Positions 51,904 to 62,314 of a DNA stretch of 64,000 nucleotides are shown here, piece by piece. Source of the DNA: Methylobacterium fujisawaense (lineage in GTDB: Bacteria; Pseudomonadota; Alphaproteobacteria; Rhizobiales; Beijerinckiaceae). Position numbers and translations under genes: made by a program. Positions within the stretch are counted from its first letter, which is position 1. Every line of letters begins with the position of its first letter. The notes beneath the pieces are model-generated. The model made no database searches and was not told the origin of the DNA. It saw only the letters and a program-made list of their open reading frames with translations. The stretch covers positions 310,001-374,000 of the forward strand of contig NZ_JACJIM010000006.1 in assembly GCF_014138435.1 (NCBI RefSeq). Direction: 5' to 3'.

Positions 51904-52182
51904 ATGGCAGACGTCGTAAGCTTCCCGGCCAGGCGCCATTCGTCCTGTGCGCTCTCGCCGTACCGGGCCTACCGGTTCGCGCCGGATGGGAGCGTCAGGT
52001 CGACCATCCCGATCGAGGCCGCCAGCGACGCGGACGCGACGGAACGTGCCCTCTGCCTGAGCGACGGAGACCGCGTCGAACTCTGGTCGCGGGCCCGCTT
52101 CATAGCCCATGTGGGACCCCTGGACGGTCCGATCGCGACCTCGATCGCGCTGATTGAGGACGAGCCGTCGCCGGATCCGTGA
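51904..52182 (+). CDS. Small hypothetical protein
   Basis: A 92-residue soluble protein with the look of a small beta-barrel (YRAYRFAPDGSVRSTIPIEA ... RVELWSRARFIAHVGP). Short proteins of this kind (hypothetical, often next to cold-shock genes) are common in rhizobial genomes. No known domain. Starts at the ATG at 51904, which follows a GC-rich AGGCGCGA. Confidence 0.6.
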   Translation: MADVVSFPARRHSSCALSPYRAYRFAPDGSVRSTIPIEAASDADATERALCLSDGDRVELWSRARFIAHVGPLDGPIATSIALIEDEPSPDP

Positions 52183-52283
52183 GCGCGGCTTTTCGCGCGT
52201 GACGCTCAGCCGGGCGTGAGATCCCGACGCCTGCGACAGGCCCGAGATTCAGGCCGGTCCTCTTGACCGTGCCGGCACCCCAT

Positions 52284-53345
52284 TCAGCCCTCGGTCGGTC
52301 CGATGGTGTCGGCCGCATGGGCCTCGCGCGAGCCGAGCGGCTTCGGCTGCCCCCGCGTGCTGTCGCGCGCCGTCTGGCGTTCGATCTCGGCGTTCAACTT
52401 GGCCCCCAGAAGCACGATCACGACCGAGAACCAGATCCACGTCATGAACCCGACGCCTGCGCCGAGCGAACCGTAGATCCTGTTGTAGCTGTCGAAGCTG
52501 GCCACGTACCAGGAGAACGAGACCGAGGCACAGACCCAGGTGATGGCCGCGGCGACGCCGCCCCAACTCACCCACCGCCACTTGGCCTCGCGCCGGCTGG
52601 GTCCGTACCGATACGTCACGGCCAAGCCGAGGCTGACGAGGATCAGCAGCCCCGGCCAGCGCACGAGGCGCAGCGTGACGTCGGTCAGCACACCCAGGCC
52701 GAGCTGGTCGAGCGCGAGCGGCAGGATGACGACCAATCCGGTGGCCGTCAGGGCGAACACGATGCCGCTCAACGTGAACAGGAAGGTGGTGGCATAGAAG
52801 CGCACCAGCGAACGCTTCTCCCGCTCCCTGTAGATCACATTGAGCGCATCGAAGAGGGCGCTCACGCCCGAGTTCGCACTCCAGAAGGCGATCAACACGC
52901 TCACCAGCGAGGCCGTGCTGAGCGCGCCGGCGCTCTGCTGGGCGACGCGTATGAGCTGGTCGGACAGGAGGGCGAGGACGCCGCTCGGCAGGACGCCCGA
53001 GAGGAGGCTCAGGTGCTCGCTGATGACGTGCGGGTCGGAGAACAGGCTGTAGACCGACACGATGGTCGCCAAAGCCGGGAAGGTCGACAGAAGGGTGAAG
53101 AAGGCGACGCCCCCGGCCGTGGTGAAGATGCGGTCGCGCGGGAAGGAGTACAGGATCCTCCAGAGGACGTCCTTCCACCCCAGGGCCGGGATCTGGGCCG
53201 GATCATCCGCGGTTCGCCCGCGACCGGGTTCGCGCGCGCGGCTCCGGGCGCGGCTGAGGCTTCCCGTGTCAGGCCGGCGCGTGCTGACGGAGCGCCAATC
53301 CTCGCCCTCGTCCTCGCCCTCGTCGTGGTTCTGGTCCGGGCTCAC
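52284..53345 (-). CDS. YihY/BrkB-family membrane protein
   Basis: A 353-residue inner-membrane protein with six hydrophobic segments of the YihY (formerly putative RNase BN) family. Typical pieces are GGVAFFTLLSTFPALATIVSVY, LLGVLP-like SGVLPSGVLALLSDQL and FSWYVASFDSYNRIYGSLGAGVGFMTWIW (shown here only in part). The N-terminal ~55 residues are polar. Transport or lipid function is not settled. GTG start at 53345. Confidence 0.9.
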   Translation of the reverse strand: MSPDQNHDEGEDEGEDWRSVSTRRPDTGSLSRARSRAREPGRGRTADDPAQIPALGWKDVLWRILYSFPRDRIFTTAGGVAFFTLLSTFPALATIVSVYSLFSDPHVISEHLSLLSGVLPSGVLALLSDQLIRVAQQSAGALSTASLVSVLIAFWSANSGVSALFDALNVIYREREKRSLVRFYATTFLFTLSGIVFALTATGLVVILPLALDQLGLGVLTDVTLRLVRWPGLLILVSLGLAVTYRYGPSRREAKWRWVSWGGVAAAITWVCASVSFSWYVASFDSYNRIYGSLGAGVGFMTWIWFSVVIVLLGAKLNAEIERQTARDSTRGQPKPLGSREAHAADTIGPTEG

Positions 53346-53637
53346 GAGGGATCCTGCGCAGCGCCTTGACCCGGGCGCACTCTACGTCGTTCCGGCCGGC
53401 CGCCAATCGCGTCGGCCGTTGCGCCGCATTGAAGCAGACCTTCGGCGTCAGGCCCATCATCGCCATGCGTCGAGGCCCGCCCGAGGTCCCGCAACGGACA
53501 CGGAGCGCGCCGGCCGGGAAGCCGGGTCGCCCGCCCGTTCCTGCCTTGTCAGATCGACGGCTGCGCGACGCCGCAGCGCCACCATCCTGCGGTCGATCGG
53601 CCGAATCGGCTGTGCTCGGCTTCGATACGGCGCCGGT

Positions 53638-54453
53638 TCAGGCCGGGCCGGGCGCTTCTTCCGTCGTCACGCGAAACCCGGTGAGATCGTTGGGCCCGAA
53701 GGTGAGCGTCAACGGCACGTCCGCGGCGTCGCGCCCATAGGCGATCAGGATCCGGCCGATCCGGGAGCTGTTGTTGCGAGGGTCGAAGGTATGCCAACGG
53801 CCACCGAGATACACTTCCATCCAGGCGGCGAAATCACCGGGCGCATGCGGCACCGGCAGGCCGATGTCGCTGACATAGCCGTTGCAGTAGCGCGTCGGGA
53901 TGTTGAGGCAGCGGCAGAACGCGATCGCCAAATGCGCATAGTCGCGGCAGACGCCCCGCTGCTCCTCGAAGACATCGAAGGCCGTGCGGGTTGCACGCGC
54001 GTGCTCATACCCGAAGGCGATCCGATCATGCACATAGTCGCAGATCGCCTGCACCCGTCCCCAGCCGGGCGGGACATGTCCGAACAGATCCCACGCGATG
54101 GCGGAGAGGCGATCCGTCTCGCAGTACCGGCTGCCGAGGAGAAACAGCACGCTGTCCGAAGGCAGCTTCTCGACCGGGATCTCCGGAGCGTCGAGTTCCT
54201 GCAGATCCCCGCTGCCGTGGTCCCGCACGACCGTGTCGGTCTTGAGCATGAAGCGCCCCGCCGGAGCGACCATACGGGAACACCAATTCCCGAAGCTGTC
54301 GCGATAGCCCTCCAGGGGAACGGCCGGGCTCGTGATCAGGTAATCGGGCCGTTCGAGGTCAGGGAAGCGCGATGCGTGGACGTTGAGCGTCGCGATGACG
54401 GGCGTGGGCTGCGGAAACTCGTAAGTCATCTCGCAGCCGACAAGAATGCGCAT
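53638..54453 (-). CDS. Transglutaminase-like cysteine protease/amidase family protein
   Basis: A 271-residue protein of the transglutaminase-like superfamily. The N-terminal beta domain (about 1-105) precedes a papain-like core with nucleophile Cys169 (QRGVCRDYAHLA). The usual HAW motif reads DFAAWMEVYL, so the canonical His is Ala209; the nearby His221 (RWHTFDPRNN, with Asp224) might stand in. The GRDAADVPL segment and the end are typical of this subfamily. The start at 54453 has GAGGAGAG in front. Confidence 0.88.
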   Translation of the reverse strand: MRILVGCEMTYEFPQPTPVIATLNVHASRFPDLERPDYLITSPAVPLEGYRDSFGNWCSRMVAPAGRFMLKTDTVVRDHGSGDLQELDAPEIPVEKLPSDSVLFLLGSRYCETDRLSAIAWDLFGHVPPGWGRVQAICDYVHDRIAFGYEHARATRTAFDVFEEQRGVCRDYAHLAIAFCRCLNIPTRYCNGYVSDIGLPVPHAPGDFAAWMEVYLGGRWHTFDPRNNSSRIGRILIAYGRDAADVPLTLTFGPNDLTGFRVTTEEAPGPA

Positions 54454-54683
54454 GTGCTCTCTCCTCGATGGCAACCGCGAGATCGGCGCGGGTCATGCCG
54501 ACAGGACGAATTTCGCAGGGCCCTCGTCGGCGCGATCGCCCTGCGAGCCAACGCATCCGTCACGAGGATGAGGCGCCCGGAGCGAACGGCACAAGCTTGC
54601 CGGTTTCAGCCCGGCGGAGGCGGCAGCGGTCGATAGCGACAGAAGGTCGGTCCAGCCCGTCGATCCACCCCCTCGTGTTGCGC

Positions 54684-54732
54684 CGAAGCGCCCTCCGGCG
54701 ATCCGCCTGTCGGCGTGCCGGAGGGCGCTTCG
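54684..54732 (-). terminator. Hairpin after groEL
   Basis: A perfect 16-bp stem (54684-54699 with 54717-54732) and a 17-base loop, 17 bases beyond the groEL stop. It has no long T tract, but it is the obvious transcription end of the operon. Confidence 0.7.
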
Positions 54733-54748
54733 GACCTGTTTCGGCCGG

Positions 54749-56392
<1,644 letters not shown>

Positions 56393-56490
56393 GGTGGAGC
56401 ACTCGTCATCTGTCGTTTGGCCCTGAGGCGCGCCACAGCGGGCGCCTCGAAGGGCAGATCGTCGTGAGGCTCTGAGCGGCCTGATCCGCG

Positions 56491-56778
56491 CTAGGCGACG
56501 ATACCCAGGATGTCGGATTCCTTCATGATCAGGAGGTCCTGACCGTCGATCTTGACCTCGGTGCCGGACCACTTGCCGAACAGGACGCGGTCGCCGGCCT
56601 TCACCTCGAGCGGGTTGATCTTGCCCGCCTCGTCGCGCACGCCCGGTCCAGCGGCGACGACCTCGCCCTCCTGCGGCTTCTCCTTGACCGTATCGGGAAT
56701 GATGATGCCGCCCTTGGTCTTCTCCTCGCCTTCGATGCGACGGAGGACCACGCGGTCGTGCAGCGGACGGAATTTCAT
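56491..56778 (-). CDS. groES: Co-chaperonin GroES
   Basis: A 95-residue GroES. It starts MKFRPLHDRVVLRRIEGEEK, includes the mobile-loop segment KTKGGIIIPDTVKEKPQEG and ends EVKIDGQDLLIMKESDILGI (each shown in part). First gene of the groESL operon, under a CIRCE element about 100 bases upstream. Confidence 0.98.
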   Translation of the reverse strand: MKFRPLHDRVVLRRIEGEEKTKGGIIIPDTVKEKPQEGEVVAAGPGVRDEAGKINPLEVKAGDRVLFGKWSGTEVKIDGQDLLIMKESDILGIVA

Positions 56779-56881
56779 CGTGGTATCCTGATCGTTCCCA
56801 AGCGAGATCCAACCGACATGATTGGCGCTGTCGCGGGAAAGGCTACGGCGAGACTGTCATCGCCGCCCGATCGACGCATTG

Positions 56882-56908
56882 TTAGCACTCACCGAGTGGA
56901 AGTGCTAA
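56882..56908. promoter_or_regulatory. CIRCE operator (HrcA binding)
   Basis: TTAGCACTC, nine bases, AAGTGCTAA. It differs from the consensus inverted repeat at one base of the second arm. It stands upstream of groES, so HrcA should repress groESL until heat shock. Confidence 0.9.
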
Positions 56909-57128
56909 TCTTATGAATGGGCCGGGGACCGGCTCATCCGGGCATTGGGGCGCGCGCCTTCGCGGCCGCTCCCGATTGACCCGCGCGGCGACACGACCGT
57001 CCGCCTCCCGTGGGTATGGCCAAGGGAGACGGCGCAGGGAGACGGCGCAAGGCGACGGTCCTTGCACTCGGCCGGGCATCGACGTGCGCCTGGCGGCGGA
57101 GGGCTGGCCAGGCGCAGGATGCCATGTC

Positions 57129-58163
57129 ATGGGCAGGGCGGTGATCGATCATCCCCCTTCCTTCCAGCCCCTGTCGCTTGCAAGCTTGGGCTGGTCCGAC
57201 TTCTTCGAAGTCCAGCGTGAACCCCACGAGGCCGATCTCGCCCCGATGCGGATCGCGACGCTTCACCGGTCTCGCTTGACCGCCCTGTCGGAGGCCGGAT
57301 CCGTCGAACTGACGCTCGCGATCCACGCCAGCACGAGCGACTTCACCGTGGGCGATTGGGTTCTCGTCGATCCGCGAACCCAGACCGTGCATCGCCGTCT
57401 CAGCCGCAGGACGGTCATGGAGCGCCGCACCGAAGGCAGCCGGACCCTTCAGGCCGCTGCGGCCAATGTCGACACGCTGTTCATCGTCACCTCCTGCAAC
57501 GCCGATTTCAATCCGGCGCGACTGGAGCGCTATCTGGCTCTGGCCAATCAAGGCGGCACCAACCCGGTGATCCTCCTCACCAAGGCCGACACGACAGCCG
57601 ATCTGGGAACCTACCAGCGCCAAGCGTCCGAGTTGCAGCGCGGGCTCGACGTCGTAACCCTCAACCCCCGTCTCTCCGCGGCCGCAGACGCCCTCGCTCC
57701 GTGGTGTGGGCTGGGGCAGACCGTGGCGCTGGTCGGCTCCTCCGGCGTCGGCAAATCGACGCTGGTGAACACGCTGGTCGGTCCCGGTCAGGCCCAGGCC
57801 CAGCTGACCGGCGGCATTCGCGAGCACGATGCCAAGGGCCGCCATACGACCACGTCGCGTTCGCTGCATGCCATCGCCGACGGCGGCTGGGTCATCGACA
57901 CGCCGGGGATGCGCACGCTGCACGTCAGCGGCGCCGCGGAAGGGATCGAAACGCTGTTCGCCGAGATCATCGAACGCGCGCCCCTGTGCCGATACCGCGA
58001 CTGCACCCACACAAGCGAACCCGGGTGCGCCGTGCAGGCTGCCGTCGCGGACGGCAGCCTCGCACCTGAGCGGCTGATCCGTTGGCGCAAGCTGTTCGAT
58101 GAGAACCGGACCAATACACCGACACCGGCTGGTCCACGCAGCCACCGACGTCCTCGCAGGTAG
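57129..58163 (+). CDS. rsgA: Ribosome small-subunit-dependent GTPase A
   Basis: A 344-residue circularly permuted GTPase that checks late 30S assembly. The N-terminal OB domain (about 35-100) is followed by the permuted G domain: LTKAD (G4), then GSSGVGKSTLVN (G1, near residue 203), DTPGM (G3), and the C-terminal zinc knuckle CRYRDCTHTSEPGC. The ATG at 57129 is chosen; the open frame reaches back to 56913 but that part looks non-coding. Divergent from groES. Confidence 0.94.
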   Translation: MGRAVIDHPPSFQPLSLASLGWSDFFEVQREPHEADLAPMRIATLHRSRLTALSEAGSVELTLAIHASTSDFTVGDWVLVDPRTQTVHRRLSRRTVMERRTEGSRTLQAAAANVDTLFIVTSCNADFNPARLERYLALANQGGTNPVILLTKADTTADLGTYQRQASELQRGLDVVTLNPRLSAAADALAPWCGLGQTVALVGSSGVGKSTLVNTLVGPGQAQAQLTGGIREHDAKGRHTTTSRSLHAIADGGWVIDTPGMRTLHVSGAAEGIETLFAEIIERAPLCRYRDCTHTSEPGCAVQAAVADGSLAPERLIRWRKLFDENRTNTPTPAGPRSHRRPRR

Positions 58164-58360
58164 GCTGCGGCCCTGACTGTCCCGCTGCCGCGAGAGCGGG
58201 CGCCGGCGGCGCGCTCCGTGCTATGACGCCGGCATGACGCGCTGACCCTTCGCCCACACCCGTGGCAATCCAGGCTGCGAAGGCGGCCTCCTGTTCGGGT
58301 GGATCGATACGGTCTCGTCACAACGACCGGACATGCCGGAACCCTGAGTGGCTGGATAAG

Positions 58361-59383
58361 GTGAGCGTGACCGGAGACCAATCGGACGCGTTGCGCCCGC
58401 GACGCGTCGCCGTGCTCGGTGGCACCGGGACGATCGGGCGCGCGACGGTGCGCGCGCTGGTGTCACGGGGCCATGACGTGGTCTGCTTCGTCAGGCGTCG
58501 CGCCGACATCGACGACCCGTCAGGGCCGCCCGCTTGCTCCCGACTGCCTCCGGGCGCGACCGCAAGGGTGGTGGATGTGACCGATCCATCGTCCCTCGCC
58601 GAGGCGGGTTTCCGCGGCGAGCCGTTCGACGTCCTGGTCTCGTGTCTCGCCTCGCGCACGGGCTTGCCCGACGACGCCTGGGCGATCGATTATCGCGCGC
58701 ATGTGAGTGCTTTGCACGCCGGGAAGGCGGCCGGCGTGACCCACGTCATCCTTCTCTCGGCGATCTGCGTCCAGAAGCCGGTCCTGGCGTTCCAGCACGC
58801 CAAGCGCGCGTTCGAGGGCGTTCTGGCCGCGTCGGGCCTCGATTACACGATCGTACGACCAACGGCCTTCTTCAAATCGCTCTCGGGGCAAATCGATCGT
58901 TTGAAACGCGGGAAGTCGTTCCTGATTTTCGGCGACGGTACGCTGACGGCCTGCAAGCCGATCAGCGACGACGACTTGGGCACCTACATTGCCGAGTGCC
59001 TCGACGACCCGGACCGGCGCAATCGCGTGCTGCCGATCGGCGGCCCGGGCGAAGCTGTGACCCCGAAGGCGCAGGGCGAGCAGCTCTTCGCCTTGCTCGG
59101 GCGCGAAGCGCGATTCACGCATGTGCCCGTGGCCCTTCTGGACGTCATCATAGTCACTCTGGCCATGCTCGGACGGCTGGTTCCGACGTTGGCAGCCAAG
59201 GCCGAACTCGCGCGCATCGGGCGCTACTACGCGACGGAATCTATGCTCGTTCTGGATCCGGTGACGGGCCAATATGATGCGCGCGCCACACCGTCGACCG
59301 GCTCTGAAACTCTCTTCGACTATTATGCGCGCGTGATCCGAGGCGAGGCCGTTGCCGAGCGCGGCGACCACGCCGTGTTCTGA
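58361..59383 (+). CDS. bciA: Divinyl (proto)chlorophyllide a 8-vinyl reductase, BciA type
   Basis: A 340-residue NADPH-dependent reductase that converts the 8-vinyl group of divinyl (proto)chlorophyllide to ethyl in bacteriochlorophyll synthesis. The Rossmann motif GGTGTIGRATVRAL is near residue 20. BciA signatures follow: VSCLASRTG, AICVQKPVLAFQHAK, RPTAFFKSLSGQ, LTACKPISDDDL, LPIGGPGEAVTP, and RIGRYYATESMLV. Two GTG codons (58361, 58367) are possible starts behind weak GGA/AAGG sites. It is the one clear photosynthesis-pigment gene in the window and shows that the host makes bacteriochlorophyll. Confidence 0.92.
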   Translation: MSVTGDQSDALRPRRVAVLGGTGTIGRATVRALVSRGHDVVCFVRRRADIDDPSGPPACSRLPPGATARVVDVTDPSSLAEAGFRGEPFDVLVSCLASRTGLPDDAWAIDYRAHVSALHAGKAAGVTHVILLSAICVQKPVLAFQHAKRAFEGVLAASGLDYTIVRPTAFFKSLSGQIDRLKRGKSFLIFGDGTLTACKPISDDDLGTYIAECLDDPDRRNRVLPIGGPGEAVTPKAQGEQLFALLGREARFTHVPVALLDVIIVTLAMLGRLVPTLAAKAELARIGRYYATESMLVLDPVTGQYDARATPSTGSETLFDYYARVIRGEAVAERGDHAVF

Positions 59384-59820
59384 CGGCGCGCCGTCTGGAC
59401 GCCCGCAAGCGGGCCGCAGGGCCGCCCAAGCGGGGCGGAAGCCGACGCGCCGACCGGCGTCAGCTTCTCCGCTCCGCCCACGTCGAGGCAGCCTGACCAT
59501 CGTCGGCCGGAACCGGCGGGCGCCGGTGATCGTCTGAGAGCCTTGGTCGGGTGGATTGCGGCCGGCCTGCTCCCGAGCCGGGGGTGGAGCGAACAGGCAC
59601 GACCGCCGCGTCCTCGCGCGCCTGACCACAGGTCTCCCGGGGCTGCTGCTGCAACGGGGCGTGGGCGGTCGCGGACCACGTTGCCGACCGGTCTTGGGGC
59701 GGATCTGCCAGCCATCGCCTGCCGGGGTGACCGGGCGAATGTGTCTCAGATCGACAGCCCGGCTTGGAGAACGATGTTGGGTCCAGGACCGAACCGACGT
59801 GTGAGACGAGGATGTCGTTC
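59384..59820. other. Gap, nothing recognised
   Basis: 437 bases downstream of bciA. No credible gene, terminator or operator seen. Confidence 0.4.
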
Positions 59821-60321
59821 ATGAGGGTTGCACTCTTCGCCGTCGCGGCCTGCTTGGCCTCCCCCCTCGGCGCCGCCGAGGATGCGGGACAGACGGTCGC
59901 CAGCGAGGGCGACTGGGTGCTCAGGAAGGCCGGTCACCCGTCGAGCGGGGACGCTGCCTGCATCCTGGCGCCGAAGACCCGATCGCGCATCCAGATCGTC
60001 GGCGACCGGCTCGAGGTGACGGGTCTGCCGAAGAATTCCATCTTCAACTATCAGTATCGGATCGACGACGGGCCGGTGTCGAACGCAATGTTTCCCACGG
60101 CGCAGATGCAGGAAATCGGGGTGATTTCGCTGAATGGCGATGTGCTCAAGAGCATCCTGAACGGCCGACGATTCAGCATCCGCCTGCTCGACAGATGGCA
60201 CGAAGCCATCACGGAGGAGATCAGCCTCGCCGGCCTGCGCAGCCTGCGCGACCAGCGCGCGGACGCCTGCAAGTCGTCAGGGGCCGAGGGACAGCCGAGC
60301 CGAGCGCCCGGCTCCGGGTGA
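59821..60321 (+). CDS. Exported hypothetical protein
   Basis: A 166-residue protein with a signal peptide (MRVALFAVAACLASPLGAAE). The mature region is a compact beta-rich domain (GDWVLRKAGHPSSGDAAC ... DDGPVSNAMFPTAQMQEIGV) and a helical end, without a family I can name. GAGG stands upstream of the ATG; an ATG nine bases earlier is also possible. The last ~17 residues are low-complexity and overlap the beginning of the LysR remnant, so the original C-terminus may have been altered by the rearrangement there. Confidence 0.65.
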   Translation: MRVALFAVAACLASPLGAAEDAGQTVASEGDWVLRKAGHPSSGDAACILAPKTRSRIQIVGDRLEVTGLPKNSIFNYQYRIDDGPVSNAMFPTAQMQEIGVISLNGDVLKSILNGRRFSIRLLDRWHEAITEEISLAGLRSLRDQRADACKSSGAEGQPSRAPGSG

Positions 60322-60590
60322 ACGCCTCGGTCCCGTTCGGCACCCAGGTCATCCTGCCGGTCCGGCCGCGATCTCTCGCGGCACATCCGCGGATGCGCGT
60401 CGATCTCGCCGAGCACAAGGGCCTGTCCGGCGACGTAGTGCGCCTGATGGCGCTCGGCGGCGCCGGCCTCGCACGGTTCGGCCGGTCCTACGTCTCCGCG
60501 GATCTCGCCGCAGGGCGGCTCGCGCCGGTGCTGGAGCCGTTCAGTCCCGCCATTGCCGACCGGTGCCGACGTCTTACCTGCTGCGCCTAA
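60306..60590 (+). pseudogene. LysR-type regulator remnant with internal deletion
   Basis: The frame encodes the beginning of a LysR effector domain (LRVNASVPFGTQVILPV, then HPRMRVDLAE) joined directly to its end (VVRLMALGGAGLARFGRS, then DLAAGRLAPVLEPFSPA). The DNA-binding HTH is missing altogether, and about 110 residues of the middle are gone, in frame. So it is a dead fragment of a LysR regulator. It lies between the exported protein and the yellow/MRJP-like gene. Confidence 0.75.
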
Positions 60591-60629
60591 CGACAGGCCT
60601 CGACGCGGCGTCGGGGGGGAGAGGACATC

Positions 60630-61787
60630 ATGAAGAGTCTCACCGCCACCCTGGCGGCGGCATTGTCCATCGCGCTTGCGAACGACGCGGCGCGCGCGGC
60701 CGAGCCCTCCGCCGCGCCGGCGCCTGCCATCGAGCAGGTCGCACAATTCGACGGCGCCATGCCGACGGGCATCACTGTCGCGCCCAACGGGCGGATGTTC
60801 GTGAATTTCCCGCAATGGGGCGACAACGCGCCCTTCACCGTGGGGGAGGTGGTGAACGGGACGACGGTGCCCTATCCCGAGCTCGCGACGAACCAGCCCG
60901 ATCCGGCCGCCCCGGCCGCGCATTTCATCTCCGTGCAGAGCGTCGTCGCCGACGGCGCGAACCGGCTCTGGGTGCTGGATACGGCCGCGCCCGGCTTCCG
61001 CACGCCGCAGCCGGGCGGTGCCAAGCTGGTGGCGATCGACCTGGCCACGAACACGATCGTCCGTACCATCGTCCTGCCCGACAGCGTCGTTTTGCCGACG
61101 ACCTATCTCAACGACGTCCGCTTCGACCTGCGCCAGGGCGAGGCCGGCGTCGCCTACATCACCGACAGTTCCAACGCGGGCATTGGCGGGATCATCGTGG
61201 TGGACCTCGCCACCGGAAAGGCATTCCGCCGCCTCTCCGGCCATGCGAGCACCGCGCCGGAGCCCGACTTCACCCCCGTCGTCGATGGCGAGCCGCTGAT
61301 GAACCGCCCCGCCAACGGGCCGGCGAAGCCAGTCCGCGTCGCCAGCGATGCCATCGCGCTCTCGGCGGACGGGTCGCTGCTCTATTACGGCCCGCTCTCC
61401 GGCCGGACGCTCTATGCCGTGCCGACCGCCGCCTTGCGCGATCCCCGGGTGAGCGAGGCTGATCTCGCCGGCCAGATCCGCGACATGGGCGCCAAGGGCG
61501 CCTCGGACGGGATCGCCGAAGACGATCGCGGCCGGGTCTTCGCCGGCGATTACGAGCACAACGCCATCCGCGTGCTCGACCAGGGCAAGTGGTCCACCGT
61601 GGTCACCGATCCGGCCATCAGCTGGCCCGATACGCTGTCGATCGGGCGCGACGGTTACCTGTACTTCACCGCCAACCAGTTGCACCGGCAAGCGGGCTTC
61701 CACGAAGGCCGCGACCTTCGCCGCAAGCCCTACGCGGTGCTGCGCATCCGGATCGACAGCGGGCCCGTCCTCCTGACCCGCCCCTGA
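60630..61787 (+). CDS. Yellow/major-royal-jelly family exported protein
   Basis: A 385-residue periplasmic beta-propeller of the MRJP/yellow family (in bacteria often labelled dopachrome-tautomerase-related). Signal peptide cleavage is near ARAAEP. Typical motifs are MPTGITVAPNGRMFVNFPQW, TYLNDVRFDLR, YITDSSNAGIGGIIVVDL and SDAIALSADGSLLYYGPL. The reaction is unknown; small aromatic or quinone ligands are suggested by insect relatives. The ATG is 40 bases after the LysR remnant. GAGAGGA lies upstream. Confidence 0.9.
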   Translation: MKSLTATLAAALSIALANDAARAAEPSAAPAPAIEQVAQFDGAMPTGITVAPNGRMFVNFPQWGDNAPFTVGEVVNGTTVPYPELATNQPDPAAPAAHFISVQSVVADGANRLWVLDTAAPGFRTPQPGGAKLVAIDLATNTIVRTIVLPDSVVLPTTYLNDVRFDLRQGEAGVAYITDSSNAGIGGIIVVDLATGKAFRRLSGHASTAPEPDFTPVVDGEPLMNRPANGPAKPVRVASDAIALSADGSLLYYGPLSGRTLYAVPTAALRDPRVSEADLAGQIRDMGAKGASDGIAEDDRGRVFAGDYEHNAIRVLDQGKWSTVVTDPAISWPDTLSIGRDGYLYFTANQLHRQAGFHEGRDLRRKPYAVLRIRIDSGPVLLTRP

Positions 61788-62314
61788 GACCGCGTCGCGG
61801 CTGAGGCCTGCGCCGGATCGCGTGGACGTTCTCCGGCGACAGATCCGACGCCCGGCTGCCGTGATGACGGACCTCGCCGCGCCTCGCCGGGGAGCCTTCT
61901 CGAGGGGGCGAGATCGGCGAACCGAAAGGCTGCCCGGCATGACCCCGTGCCAGAGCCTCCCCACGACCTTGAGCGCGGGGGCGCTGCCGCCAAGCTCCAG
62001 GGCCGGAAGCTGCGGCGGCGGGGACGGTTCCGGGATCCGCCCGTTCGGCTCCATGGATCCGCGTTGCGGCGGTGGACGATCGGCGCGCGAGAAAGCACTC
62101 TTGATCGCGTCATGCTGGCGTCGGATCTTCAGGATCCCGTCCGCCTTTTGCAGCGTCCCGATGCACACGAGCGGCGGTCCACAGGGGCGACGGCGTGCGG
62201 GTACGATCAATGATCCCGGCGGGCCCGTGGGGGGGCAGATACGGGCCCGCCGGGCCATCACACGCGAGTTTGGAAGCGCGTGCGATCTTCTGGACGTCTC
62301 TGGAGACGGCGTCC
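61788..62314. other. Gap between convergent genes, nothing recognised
   Basis: 527 bases. No gene supported; the open frames on both strands read as composition noise. It holds no clear hairpin beyond short GC stems. Confidence 0.4.
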
